29,849 bases of DNA from Gymnopilus junonius (lineage: Eukaryota > Basidiomycota > Agaricomycetes > Agaricales > Galerinaceae). Under the pieces are notes generated by a model, which saw nothing but the letters and a program-made list of their open reading frames with translations, had not been told where the DNA came from and did not search any database. Positions 1-10,059 of this stretch are shown here, piece by piece. Positions within the stretch are counted from its first letter, which is position 1; every line of letters begins with the position of its first letter. The DNA is taken from the NCBI GenBank assembly GCA_015501075.1, contig JADNYJ010000394.1, forward strand, positions 1 through 29,849. The letters run 5' to 3'. The translations under genes and the position numbers were made by a program.

Positions 1-391
1 TGAACCCAGCGCTGATACTCCCCCACTTTCCTCCCGACTCGCAGCTCCTACTCCATTGCAACACTCCCATTCCGAATCAAACATGCACACAGCTTCTGAA
101 CCCACCCCGTTTGTTCCCCAATCTCTGCAACCACCATCTGGTGATGTGCTGGCTTCAGGTTCCAGCAACGAGATACCTCCTTCACGTTCAGCTAGGGCAA
201 ACCGCTGGGGCCATAACAGCAAGAAAGCAGCCACAGAGCAGGTTTTAAATGGGCAGACTTTGGTAGGAATGATCTCACAGGAAAGCCAGGCCCTGAACAC
301 GGACCTGATGATCTCGAGCTGCTGCCAAGGCTCGTGCTTGATTGAACAATCCCATGGTTTGTTGTGTCATGTTTGTTATGAGAGTCACTAG
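1..391 (+). CDS. 3' end of unidentified ORF, open to the left edge
   Basis: One frame is open from base 2 to a TAG stop at 389-391, about 129 residues, so the gene would begin outside the window. The visible part is rich in Ser, Pro and Gln, with a basic patch (RSARANRWGHNSKK) near the middle and several Cys near the end (SSCCQGSC). No family was recognised. Composition like this is common in disordered tails of transposon-encoded and hypothetical basidiomycete proteins. The next 600 bases hold repeats rather than genes, which favours a mobile-element remnant, but that is inference. It could also be a chance reading frame. Confidence 0.25.
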   Translation, partial: EPSADTPPLSSRLAAPTPLQHSHSESNMHTASEPTPFVPQSLQPPSGDVLASGSSNEIPPSRSARANRWGHNSKKAATEQVLNGQTLVGMISQESQALNTDLMISSCCQGSCLIEQSHGLLCHVCYESH

Positions 392-613
392 GCCCTAATG
401 TGCCACATTTTGTTACTTTTTTATGCAGCCATTAGGTGTCTCATTGTTTGTTGTATAATTTGTCTATGCTCAATAAATGTTTTTGCCCCAGGGGTGGGCC
501 GTACACGTCTGGTACTAAGTCGAAAAAGAGCTAAAAGTTTGGAAAGTCAACAGTACTCCGACGGGTATCTTAGTAATTTTCGTGTCATATTGCTCTAAGC
601 CTCATTGTTAGTA

Positions 614-703
614 AATGGCCTTTTGGTATAACGGTAAGGTATGCAGTGGTAAGTTGTAGAGTATTTCTCATAGGTAAGTCTTAAGTTCAATTCCCGGTGC
701 TGT
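614..703 (+). repeat. tRNA-like segment, possible tRNA-derived SINE head
   Basis: Bases 624-638 (TGGTATAACGGTAAG) resemble a tRNA D-arm/A-box and 683-694 (AAGTTCAATTCC) resemble the T-arm/B-box. The spacing of about 60 nt is longer than in an intronless tRNA (about 44). The ends do not pair as an acceptor stem, so this is not a convincing functional tRNA. An internal Pol III promoter followed by AT-rich DNA is the layout of tRNA-derived SINEs. No second copy was found in the window. Confidence 0.35.
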
Positions 704-863
704 CAGTTAATTAATTTATATTCAACCATTTCTAGCTCATTCTCATTACGATAAGATATTTAATATAGTGTAAGCTTGTCAGATAAGATACAGGTTTAGA
801 TAGAATTGAATGATCCTCATATTTCGTTTTCCTCACAACTTATGCGCTGTATTGTTATCTACC

Positions 864-914
864 GCATATTGTAATCTTATCAGGTATATTGTAATCTTAT
901 CAAGTATATTGTAA
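864..914. repeat. 20-bp tandem repeat, about 2.5 units
   Basis: The unit GTATATTGTAATCTTATCAA/G occurs at 864-883 (first base differs) and 884-903, and about half of it again from 904. It lies in AT-rich DNA upstream of the protease pseudogene. No function is apparent. Confidence 0.75.
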
Positions 915-1044
915 GTCCGATGCAATTACCATCTATTGCTCCGTTATAACTTTATTCGTTATTACAACTCAGCCCGGCAATCACAATATCACGGTGAGAT
1001 TAAAATATTTATGGTTCCCACTCTCGTATTATAATGCCATTATA

Positions 1045-2771
1045 ATGTGGGCACTACATTTTCGGCATTACGGCCATCACAATGCTCTGGGAGTTTTCCG
1101 ACATCCTGACGAGTACGAGAGGAAGAGCTATTATAACGGTGTGACTAACGACGGCGACCACCCCATCCTCGTCTACCGTTCCGACTACCAGTCCACCCCG
1201 TTCCCCAAGCCGTCGGGCAGACACGCCTCTCTCCCCGTCAAGACCCTTCGCGGCGTCTTCGACACTCCTCTCAACAAAGCGTGGCCCGTCGTCGGACCCA
1301 AGATCTGCAACATCCTCAAGGGCTTCAACCTGCGTCAGTGGTCCGTCGACCCTGCCCGCTTCTTCACACACGGCCGCGAGGGAGAGGAGGCAAAGGGCAC
1401 TCTCGGTCCCGTCGTAGTCTGGATCGGTGTTATGCCCGGCTCTACCTCCCCCGAGACCGCCCACGAGGTATCGCAGAAGATTCTTGCCCTTCTCCACAAG
1501 AACAACATCGACGATGTGGTCGTGGAATTCCGCGAGGCTGAGACCCAGCAGCTGGTCGGCCCTCCCCTCCTGCGTCACGTCGGCACCACAAACGCCACCC
1601 ACCACGTCCGCCGATTTCTCACTGCTCTTCTCGGCGTGCCTCTCACGACCGAAGACTGGGAGGAAAAGGACGGTCAAGGCACTCTAACCTTGTGGTTCCA
1701 CGAGAACAAGGATAAGGGCGGTAGCGCGAGCGACAGGGTCTTCGGGCTCAGCTGCTGCCACGTTCTCCGCCGTGAGACGACCACGACGTACGAGTTCAAG
1801 GGCGATACAGCCAAGAACCTCGTTCGCGTTTGTGGGATGAGACGCTTCTAGCGCGGCCTTGACGAAATCACGAAGGCCATCTCCGATCACGGCATTCTCG
1901 CCGAGTACTACGCCCGCGACATCGCCAAGCTGCAGGCGAAGGAGGTACATGACCAAGAGACGACGAGGGAGCTGAGGTGACTTAGGGCGAAGTTGGAGGA
2001 GGAGAAGGAAGCTGTCGAAGAACTCGAGGCCCTCCACGACGAAGTCACCAAGTTGTGGTCTAACATCAAGTTGCAGCGCAACATTGGCTACGTTCAATAC
2101 GCGCCCGCCATCTCTGTCGCCGACGACGACACTCGCTTCACGTCGGACTGGGGCGTATTCGTCGCTGCGGAGGCGAAGGTCAGGCCTGAGTTTGAAGGCA
2201 ATGTCATCGACCTCGGTTTCGTGCTTTCTCTTCTCGCGTCTTCCATCTCTGACCAACGCTTCCTTTGTTCAGGTTCTAAGTATTCTCAAGACCTCGTCTC
2301 GATGTTCTCCCCTGTGCCTGGTGGTCCCACCCCCTTCCAATTCCCCGATCAGCGGAAGCTCCGCATCGTTGCCTGCGCGACGGAGGACGACCTCGCCCAG
2401 CCGAGTTCGACGCCGAAGGTCAACGTTGCCTCATAGTAGGTAAGAACGGCAACACCACGGGGCTGACGGTCGGGCGCTATGCTGGCATCGTTTCCTTCCT
2501 CGAGAACGAGGTTGGCGTCGTGTCCCGCGAGCTCGGCATCTACAACTCTGGCCTTAACGTCGCCGAGCCCTTCTCCGACAAGGGCGACTCCGGCTCCCTC
2601 GTCTGGCACACGCGCGATGGACAGGGTCGCATGGTCGGCCAGCTCCACTCCGGGCGCAACAAAGGCGGATCGTCTGGCAACCATATCACCTACGCAACCC
2701 CTGCCTGGTACCTCCTCAAGCAGGTCGAGGCCAAGTACGAGCACGCCGACTTCTACCGCACCGAATGGTAG
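1045..2771 (+). pseudogene. Chymotrypsin-fold serine protease-like pseudogene (GDSGS family)
   Basis: The product resembles a large agaricomycete family of about 550-residue proteins with a trypsin-like core. The residue block SCCHVLR (about 1750-1770) sits where the catalytic His is expected. KGDSGSLVW at about 2581-2607 carries the nucleophile Ser, followed by GQLHSG and a WYLL near the end. A coiled-coil-like acidic stretch (EEEKEAVEELEAL) lies between. One intron, 2216-2272 (57 nt, phase 1), restores the family sequence DLG/SKYS. The gene is broken three times: TAG at 1849-1851 (family sequence suggests CAG, Gln), TGA at 1978-1980 (one C-to-T step from CGA), and a one-base loss near 2401 that moves the frame so the rest reads 2403-2771. 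The first in-frame ATG is 1045, but the family-like sequence begins near 1110, so the original start may be lost. No signal peptide was seen. Confidence 0.8.
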
Positions 2772-4120
2772 ATTCGAAGACAGCCCGGCCAAGGTTCGTC
2801 TCTTCCCTCCGTCCCATGCTTCCGTACACACGACTGACGGCATTGGCGAGCAGTTTTTGTCATCTCCTCGCGCGAATTCGTCTCCATCATGCCCCATTCC
2901 CTCGTTCTCGCTTCTCGTCCGCGAATCAATAGTGCCTTCATTGTCCCCTGCCGCTCTAATTTTTTGAGTATAACCTGATAAAACGGAACACCTTTGCCTG
3001 CTAGAATAAGTAAAAAGCCATTGCAAATTTTAAAAAATTGTTACTTGAAAACACTTTCCCTGAACTGAAAGGATCAGTAGAATACTCACTCATTGAACGT
3101 GATGCTTGCAATTTGAGAAAAATCAGAGGATCGAAGCCGTCAACATAAACGCAACATTTGTGTTAGTCTTCCAAGCTACATGGGTCGGACTGACTATTCA
3201 GGGTTAAACCTGATTCTAGAACGGAGCCCAACCCCAGGCTATCCCATATTTGCGGACCCTTTGGACAAGTGCTCGATTATGCTCTTTCTCCGTTCTATGG
3301 CGGCTTCTACGAGGAATCCCTTGGCAACATTCAAATATTTATATACTGGCAATAGTTAACCTTGAGATCAATGGTGCCACAGGGACTAGACGGGAAATAT
3401 GTAGCCAAGGAGGAAAAAAGGTCATCATGCAAATTTGGTGTAAGTAAATTAATTTCTTTTGGATCTTTCTATTGCCGACCTGTTCCTCGACTTCTGAGCC
3501 TTTGGGTCGTCGTGTCTCGGAGCTACATCTCGACTGAAATTCAATACCCTCCTAAACGACAACGCTAACAATCACAAAGATTATCCGTAAGAAGTAGAAG
3601 ATTTTTGGATACATCGAACGGTCAGAGGATGGAGAGGCAACGTACTTGCGGGCTTCCCTACTGGTAATTGTGCCTCCGTTATCATCCTATAGCCATTCTC
3701 TTTACCTCGCCCTCCCATTCCTACGCGAGTGATGGAACCCCAGAGTTCCGACTACGTAAACACGACTATTCTTATGCACTGGTTAGTGAAGTACTGGGGC
3801 AAAGGTGGGCAACCCGAGCGAGCACCGAAGACCACACCCAAGGGCGCGCAAATATGACGAGATACGACTGTGATAAGTAACAGAGTGTACAAGGAAGGAG
3901 TAGGTTTTGGGAGGAAGAGCAATTTCGGCGAAATCCAAATGAAATGTTGATTGGTCAACGAAGTGATGATGTAAGGGGAAAAAGTAATAAAAAATCCATT
4001 TAGGAACCCTAAGCTAAGGTTGAAACACGAACCATCCCTTTGTTGACTCCTTTTTTTTACTTCCGTCAGTCATCGCCACTCCATCCTCCATCCCGACCTC
4101 AGCAGCGAACGGAAGCAGTC
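2772..4120. other. Intergenic stretch, no gene seen
   Basis: Short open frames here have no recognisable family sequence, no consistent splice structure and no coding-like composition. The right end, just before the EB1/Mal3 start, is probably its promoter and 5' UTR. It holds a T-run and pyrimidine-rich DNA at about 4045-4095, typical of fungal promoters. No TATA box is evident. Confidence 0.5.
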
Positions 4121-5216
4121 ATGACAGCCTCACGAACGGACCTCCTCAACTGGCTCAATGAGCTCCTCCAGATCAACTACACCAAAGTTGAGCAGTGTGG
4201 TTCCGGAGGGGCGTACTGCCAGATCCTCGATTCCATCTTTGGTGCGTCCAAACCACTTCGTCGCGTCTGTTGTCACTGCGGGCTGAGGTTCTGTTTTGTG
4301 TATCATCAGGCGATCTGCCGATGAACCGCGTCAAGATGAACGCCAAGCATGAGTATGAGTACGTGGCGAATTACAAGATCATGCAGAATGCGTTCAAGCT
4401 GCACAAGATCGACAAGGTGCATTGCTTCCTTTATTTGATTTTATATCTTCCTTGCTTATCTTCGATAATAATCGCAGCCAATACCGGTAGAGAAACTCGT
4501 CAAGTGTAAAATGCAGTGCGTGACCTGTCACTTGCCTTGATTTAGTCGCTCTCTCCTTATCCCCTCAATCATCAACAGAGACAACCTCGAATTCCTCCAA
4601 TGGATGAAACGATACTGGGACTCTAACTACGGCGGCGGACCTTACGACGCCGTCGCCAGACGTAAAGGTGCCGCACTCGAACCACCCGCCACCATCGCAC
4701 CCCTCCCTTCCTCTTCCTCTCGCGCTACTTCTGCAGCGGGTGCAGGTATCAGGGCCGGTGGGCGAACACCTATCGGGGGTCATAGGAGCGGGTCGGCCCA
4801 ACCGAATGAGGCCGTTCAGCAGTTGCAGACGCAGGTGAGAGAGCTGTCGGCTCATTTGGAGGGGTTGGAGAAGGAAAGAGATTTTTATTTTGAGAAGGTG
4901 GGTTTGGATTTACTGTCTTTACTTTTATTAGCTTCTTATTCAATTGGTCTGGTTTATTGTAGCTCCGCGATATCGAGATTCTCGTCCAGCAACAGCTCGA
5001 AGTTCTAGAAGGTGAAGGAAAGGACGACAATACGCTGAGAGAGATCCAGAAGATCCTATATTCCACCGAGGTGCGTTAACGGCCCTTTGATTACTTTTTC
5101 TCCTTTGATTTTTTTGTCCTTGTCCCTTGTTCCATTCTGACCTTTTAATACAGGAAGGATTCGAAGTCCCAGACCCAGACGCCGTCCCGCCCGTAGACGA
5201 AGAAGAAACATTCTGA
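4121..5216 (+). CDS. mal3: EB1/Mal3/Bim1 family microtubule plus-end protein
   Basis: Predicted 251-residue protein. EB1 proteins bind growing microtubule plus ends through an N-terminal calponin-homology domain, dimerise through a C-terminal coiled coil and recruit other tip factors. Exons: 4121-4241, 4310-4416, 4478-4515, 4579-4897, 4963-5070 and 5154-5216; introns of 68, 61, 63, 65 and 83 nt, all GT..AG and frame-preserving. The CH domain covers about residues 5-105, with LLNWLNELLQINYTKVEQ, GAYCQILDSIF and FLQWMKRYWDSNY all typical of EB1. A Ser/Ala/Gly-rich linker follows. Residues about 160-235 form the EB1 dimerisation region, including EKERDFYFEKLRDIEI. The last residues, EEETF, resemble the acidic-aromatic tail (EEY/F) that CAP-Gly proteins bind. 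It is slightly shorter than yeast homologues because of the linker. The ATG at 4121 gives the canonical N-terminus. Intact and surely functional. Confidence 0.97.
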
Positions 5217-5514
5217 TTTTTTTATTTTCATCTCCGGCTACCAACTTGCAGTTCCAATTGTCGAGCTATCGCTATCAAATGTCGAATGTCGAATACCACT
5301 TTCTCTTCTTTCTTCTCTTTCTTCCACGTCTTCTCCATTCGTTTCTGGCTTTTCTTCTTCTTCCTCCCCACCGCCCCACCGCCCGCCGCCCATCTCTCAA
5401 TGTCGTGTATCTATGCATGAACCATACCTACCTACCTGCCTGTCTGCCTAATACCACCCACGGCCGCCACCGCCATCTTCCTCGATCCCACCTACCTCTA
5501 CATATCTTACCAGT

Positions 5515-5538
5515 ATACATACATACATACATACATAC
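5515..5538. repeat. (ACAT)n microsatellite
   Basis: About six tandem tetranucleotide units downstream of the EB1/Mal3 stop, inside pyrimidine-rich DNA (5280-5510) that is probably 3' UTR or spacer. Confidence 0.85.
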
Positions 5539-5621
5539 GTGCACGCTTAGATTGATCGATCCAATGTCGATGTTGATGCTTTCTTTCTTCTCTAAGACCA
5601 CCGTCGGATAGGAACTTTGGA

Positions 5622-5965
5622 TCATAGAGGAGAGCGGACAACGTGTCCTTTAACTGGCCTTAAAGGGTCCAGGTCCTGTGCGAGCGTTATACCGAGTGTA
5701 GTGCTGGGTAATGGCTGATCGGCAAAATAGAGGTTGTAGGTGAGGGTGACGCGATATCCTGCCGTAACGACAGAAACTTCATGTTCAATGTCGTTGTAGA
5801 AGGCAACGAAAGCTACAGAAGGTGTTTCTTGAGACCTGACAACGGACGCTGTGAGAGAATTGCATAGAAAAATCAGCGGCGTCCATCTTCTCAGTCTTCC
5901 TGTATGATTCATTCAGAACGTCCCTCTCGTTGACCCCAAATGTTGCTGGTTGACGGACCGTTCTT
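5622..5965 (-). pseudogene. 2OG-Fe(II) oxygenase-like pseudogene, copy 1, internally deleted
   Basis: Read on the minus strand, the right part encodes PATFGVNERDVLNESYRK and KMDAADFSMQFS, the N-terminal signature of a fungal prolyl-4-hydroxylase-like protein family. After a frame change it jumps directly to SVAFVAFYNDIEHEV and YRVTLTYNLYF, which hold the second iron-ligand His (in EHEV) and the Arg expected to hold 2-oxoglutarate. The middle of the domain, including the HxD iron motif and the strand block around it, is missing. Comparison with copy 2 (10060-10640) supports a deletion rather than an intron, because splice signals are absent and the frame changes. Non-functional remnant of an expanded family. 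Confidence 0.7.
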
Positions 5966-6285
5966 ACATTTGGATATTATCTACTTACTGATCGTTGTCA
6001 GTTGTTTCCTACACAAAAAAAAAACGGAAAGTAATAGAACGAGTTTTTTTGTCGCTGCGACTAATCATGATGATTACAAACTATGATATCGAAACTGTGG
6101 ATTTGAAATAAATTGCAAGAGACGTAACGAGTGAAAGACCAAGATAGACACATAATGAATGAGAGATCGAAATAGACAAAACCTTCAGAGTTCGAATTCC
6201 TTGAGATGGTCCGAGGTCTGCAGCTTGTTGGCTGGGCTTAGGGGTACAAAGGTTACGCGACTCGATCATGGCATGACAGGAAGGG

Positions 6286-7195
6286 TCAAAAGGGGGGATC
6301 TTCGGGAGTCGTTGAGGAAATGTCTGAAATCAAGTGTTGTGATGGGGCAGCACCTGCTAGGGTCGATGGCGCATCAGCTGAGGTTGGGGTCGAAGGTACA
6401 CCATCTGGAGAAGTTTGAGTCAAGGGAATATCCAACGATGAGCAGCAAGGTTGATGAGATGATGTCCAGAACTCCCAAATATGAAGGTGGTAGGTGGTCC
6501 TTTCTACTCCCATCATCGCAAGAATCTTCTTTATGAATGCAGTAAAGAACAAGTAGCAGATGAAGAAGGACGCCCCAAACACAGTTGTTGGTTGGAAGTC
6601 CGAGGCTTATACAATTATAATTAGAGCCAAGGTCTCAAACCGGAAGTGAGGAGCAGAACTCACCAAGTTGAAAGTGTACTGCTGCACCCGCTACCAGAGA
6701 TGCCAAGATGGACATTTCGAGAAGAACAATGGCCGGATAGATGTGCATTTTCACCCCTGAGGACACCAGAGACGAAAAAATGGCCATCGGGAAAAAGATA
6801 GTTGGAAGAAGCGAAGCAGCCACAGTGCCCAGGCTCGAACCCCATACACTGCTGAGCCATGTCCAAAGTGCAATGCCCAGGGTAAATGGGAGGAGTGCTA
6901 TGAATAGCGCAGTCGTATGGTGAATAGAGAATAGAAGGCTACGTCCAAAGCATGATGAATTCAGCCTACATGAACACGGCGAGTCATTGATGGATCCTGG
7001 AGAAGGGCGGTGTCGACCACAAAAATAAAAGATGTGGGTTGTGGCCTGCACGAATGGTTTGAATGGGTGTATGTTGAACAAACTACATCGTAGCCATGCA
7101 AACTGGGTAGTATGGGAAGATGTGTGCAGCGAGTCGCTCTCGGACGTTGGAGAAGGTCGCCTTGATCGAATGCCTGCGCGTTCAACGGGGATCAT
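6286..7195 (-). CDS. Putative multi-pass membrane protein, gene model incomplete
   Basis: A minus-strand exon ending at about 6663 carries at least three strongly hydrophobic segments (around ALFIALLPFTLGIALWTW, AASLLPTIFFPMAIFSSL and AIVLLEMSILASLVAGAA). A GTGAGT donor after CAACTTG and an AG acceptor near 6606 join it in frame to a second exon: SDFQPTTVFG, a fourth segment (ASFFICYLFFTAFIKKIL), then a Ser/Thr/Pro-rich tail that stops at 6286-6288. Upstream, a neighbouring frame holds IFVVDTALLQDPSMTRRVHV, which looks like an earlier exon, but I could not find a donor/acceptor pair that keeps the phase. The 5' part is therefore unresolved and the gene may be broken. Family not recognised. 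Four or more membrane helices are expected. Confidence 0.5.
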
Positions 7196-7913
7196 CGGAT
7201 GAGTGGTGTATTGATAACCGCAGAGAAATATATGGATGGAAAAGTAAGGTATTCACTGAAAACGTCGACATTTTATTCCTACTGACCTGTCTCAGCCCGA
7301 GTCCCCCACTCCAGAGTTTTATCACCCTACGCGGGTCTGCATGTCATTCAGGCCATTTCATAACTGTAAAGTCTGTTGATCCTAATTATGCACCATTTAC
7401 ATCAGGCAGTTCAGATGGCATACCAACTTATATATGTGGTATGATATTTGTTGGGAGGAATATCATAGGGACGTTCAGGAGTGTCGGCGGGTCAAAGGAC
7501 ATGGGAGAACAACGATGATGGTAAAGAGAGATAAAACTGCCCACGGCGTATTTAGAAGTAGATACTTAGGTCGGCGAATTCTAATAAGGACTGCTGCCAT
7601 ATTTAGTAAAATATGATGTCATTCAATCCTAGGATTGATCGCCGGAACACTACAGAACGCGACAATCTGACACGATCGACGCCCATGACTCATGTGGCGT
7701 GCGTGCCTCTAAATTTAAGGCTGTCTGCTCTCCTCCTGGCTCGCCCACGCATGCTCTCCTCATCTCTGCTACTGTTTCCTAATATTAGTAAATATTGAAG
7801 TACTTAAAACAATTGCAAGCATTCCAGGGCTGATTTTCAACTACAAACCGTGTCCTGGTGGGATAAGTGAGACCCTATGAGTTCTGTTACTCCAAGTAGT
7901 TCCATCCTCATTT
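7196..7913. other. No gene seen
   Basis: AT-rich spacer between two minus-strand genes. Short open frames on both strands have no recognisable domain or splice structure. It should contain the 3' UTR of the F-box/membrane gene and the promoter of the membrane gene at 6.3-7.2 kb. Confidence 0.5.
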
Positions 7914-9896
7914 CTACGTCCTAGAGCAGTGCGCCAAGGCATCATTCGAGGAGTACACCCACTTACCCAAACCCAAAGTGCACAATGTCATCTTTAACCA
8001 TCTCGCCGAAGCAGGGATGTAAAACCGCTGCATACAACAAGATATAGTCCATTTGCTGGTTGACCGCTTGACAAAACCCCATTTCTTCTGAAACAACCTA
8101 TTAAAAAATATCCAAGTTACCATCCTCATAACCACAGGTAGAAAAGTATAGAATAAAGCTTACATTACTGTCCAGTAACCCACACAGATCATTTCCCCCA
8201 CCACCAGTCCACAGCGTCGTCGCATAAACCTAATCCCAACCTTCTTAAACTCCCTCCACATCACCTTCCCGATCTCATTCCCAAAACCCAAAGTGCAATA
8301 ACAACAGAGAACAACTTCAATGGACCTTGCAGCCACATATGCAAAGGGACGTTGATCAATATCCTGTCTGAGCGTGAAAATCCCTGATGGGTGGCGAGGG
8401 CCAAGACGGAGCTAGAGAATAGGTAGTGTATGATGTAGCCGCCGAGGTATGTGTACCGTTTTGGTATCTCCGGATCTGCACAAGAACCAAATAACGTATC
8501 AGTATAAACTTGAAGGGAGGGGGGGGGATTCAAATGCAAAGACGGGTGGTTGAATCGGGCTATACGTACATTGTTCATTGATCGCCTCAGAGGATAGCAA
8601 CGCCACTTGCACAATAGCTAATATATGTGGACCTAAATTCGGGAACCGGATCGCAAACCCCAGCATGCTCGAACATGCAGCATGTATAGCTAGCGCAGTC
8701 GAAGTTGAGGTCTTTTCTCTCTCTTGCATCCTTGCACTACTGAAGAACGCCAGGATCGCGATGGTGGTTATGAATATCATCAATACATAGAGGACGAGGA
8801 GGAGGATGCGGGCTTCGGATGCTGTGAATGGGTTTTGGGTCTCATTTTGTCTTGGGGACAGGTGGATTTGGACTTGGAGATGGGGGAAGGTTTGGTGGAG
8901 TGTTGTTAATTTTTTTTTATCATCTGCTTCAGAAAGATGGATAATGGGGAATGGGAGGCCTATTAAATCCCGACGCATACATAAGAACTCCTCCAATTCT
9001 CTGGATGGATGCTTCGTATGAATGGCTTTAAGAGCTGGAAACAAGGTTCTTGTGCTTATCCCCCTCCTTAAAACCTTTTGCATGCGACATAGTTCCCGAA
9101 ACACCTCTGAACCGTCCTCGATGTGCAGATCCGTCATGGATGACAATGAAAGAAGATGTTCACCGTGACTAGAAGCTTTGACGGGTCCAATTTGGACCGA
9201 GCGCAAATTGCTTAGCCAAGTAGAAGCGGAAGAGTGTTGAACTGGTATATGGGGGGCATGGAATTCACGAAGAAGAGGAGCGTGCCCGCCGAATATCCGA
9301 TTCGAATGGTTGTTAAAGGGAATTGTAAATGACTTTGAAGGCGAATAGAATTCGAATTCGAACACCCGGAGACGTAGAGCAGGGACGCACATGAGCCACG
9401 GTTTGGATTTGAACACGTCTGCCATTAAGTGTGCGCCCACACTCACGCTTACCCTCTCGATCCTGCTCCAGCTACATTCCAGGAAAGACAGGAAGAACCG
9501 CTGGGAGGGCGTGATGCCTATCACGGTGCTCATTGGGATCTTACACCTCGAGCAGAAATTCTTACATTCGGGTTTCTGCAGCACTTTCGTGCCTTTGATG
9601 AGGAGCGGTGAGGAGGTGCCGGTGCGGCGTAGGACTTCCTCGCGCCATTCGTCTCCATCCTGGTCAAGAGAGTCTATATCTATCAGTCGTCCCCATAGTA
9701 TGGTTGAATCAAGGATGGTACGGCGCCAGATTGTGCACACCTGGGAGGAAAGGCGAGTGGTTCTGAGCGCATCGTGGTCGGCGAACATGTTGGCGTTCAT
9801 TTCGAAAATGAGTAAAAGAACATCGGTGTTCATGTAGGTATTCCATCTAGACCTATATGGCGATGATGATGTGCGATTACTGTACGTGTTTCCCAT
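7914..9896 (-). CDS. F-box protein fused to multi-pass membrane domain, frameshifted near the 3' end
   Basis: Exon 1 (9896-8570) starts at an ATG. The F-box is at about residues 20-75 (MNTDVLLLIFEMNANMF; TTRLSSQVCTIWRRTILDS; LWGRLIDID), the usual agaricomycete form that would bind Skp1 in an SCF ubiquitin ligase. A leucine-rich body follows, ending in the family-typical LEEFLCMRRDL region. Without a stop, the frame runs into hydrophobic segments (ILLLVLYVLMIFITTIAIL and later ones). Intron 8569-8476 (94 nt) joins exon 2 (8475-8261), which adds about two more membrane segments. A TGA at 8263-8261 ends the frame at 513 residues. A base missing at 8270/8271, relative to the copy at 21.8 kb, causes this. 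Further coding-like sequence continues (8260-8164, intron 8163-8098, 8097-7914). The fusion may be real, or two genes may have been joined by rearrangement; the membrane family was not recognised. Confidence 0.65.
7964..8684 (-). repeat. Duplicated block, copy A (membrane-domain exons)
   Basis: This stretch matches 21529-22250 in the same orientation. By eye there are about a dozen substitutions and three single-base indels. It covers the 3' part of the F-box/membrane gene, including both its introns. The match stops at about 8684, just before the sequence encoding the first hydrophobic helices and the F-box part. No terminal inverted repeats or target-site duplications were seen at the ends. 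Confidence 0.92.
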
Positions 9897-10059
9897 CTGA
9901 GTTGAAGAGTCTGTTTAATTGAGGAATTAGGATTGACATCGACTTAAATAGTCATACGTACTCAGACAAAAAACTCCTATTTCACTCCACCTCAGGATAA
10001 GTCTCGACCTAGAAAGCTATGCCGACGGAATGTATATGAGTAATTGCCTCTGATTAGAG

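Noticed and set aside
614..703. Functional tRNA gene
   Set aside because: Box spacing is too wide and the ends do not form an acceptor stem.
1054..1677. Long minus-strand reading frame opposite the protease pseudogene
   Set aside because: Shadow of GC-rich coding sequence on the other strand; no family resemblance.
5246..5611. Reading frame of about 120 codons downstream of EB1/Mal3
   Set aside because: Pyrimidine-rich 3' region with a tetranucleotide microsatellite; no family or splice support.
7964..8684. Insertion-sequence-like transposition of the duplicated block
   Set aside because: No terminal inverted repeats or target-site duplications are visible at either copy; segmental duplication or gene conversion fits better.
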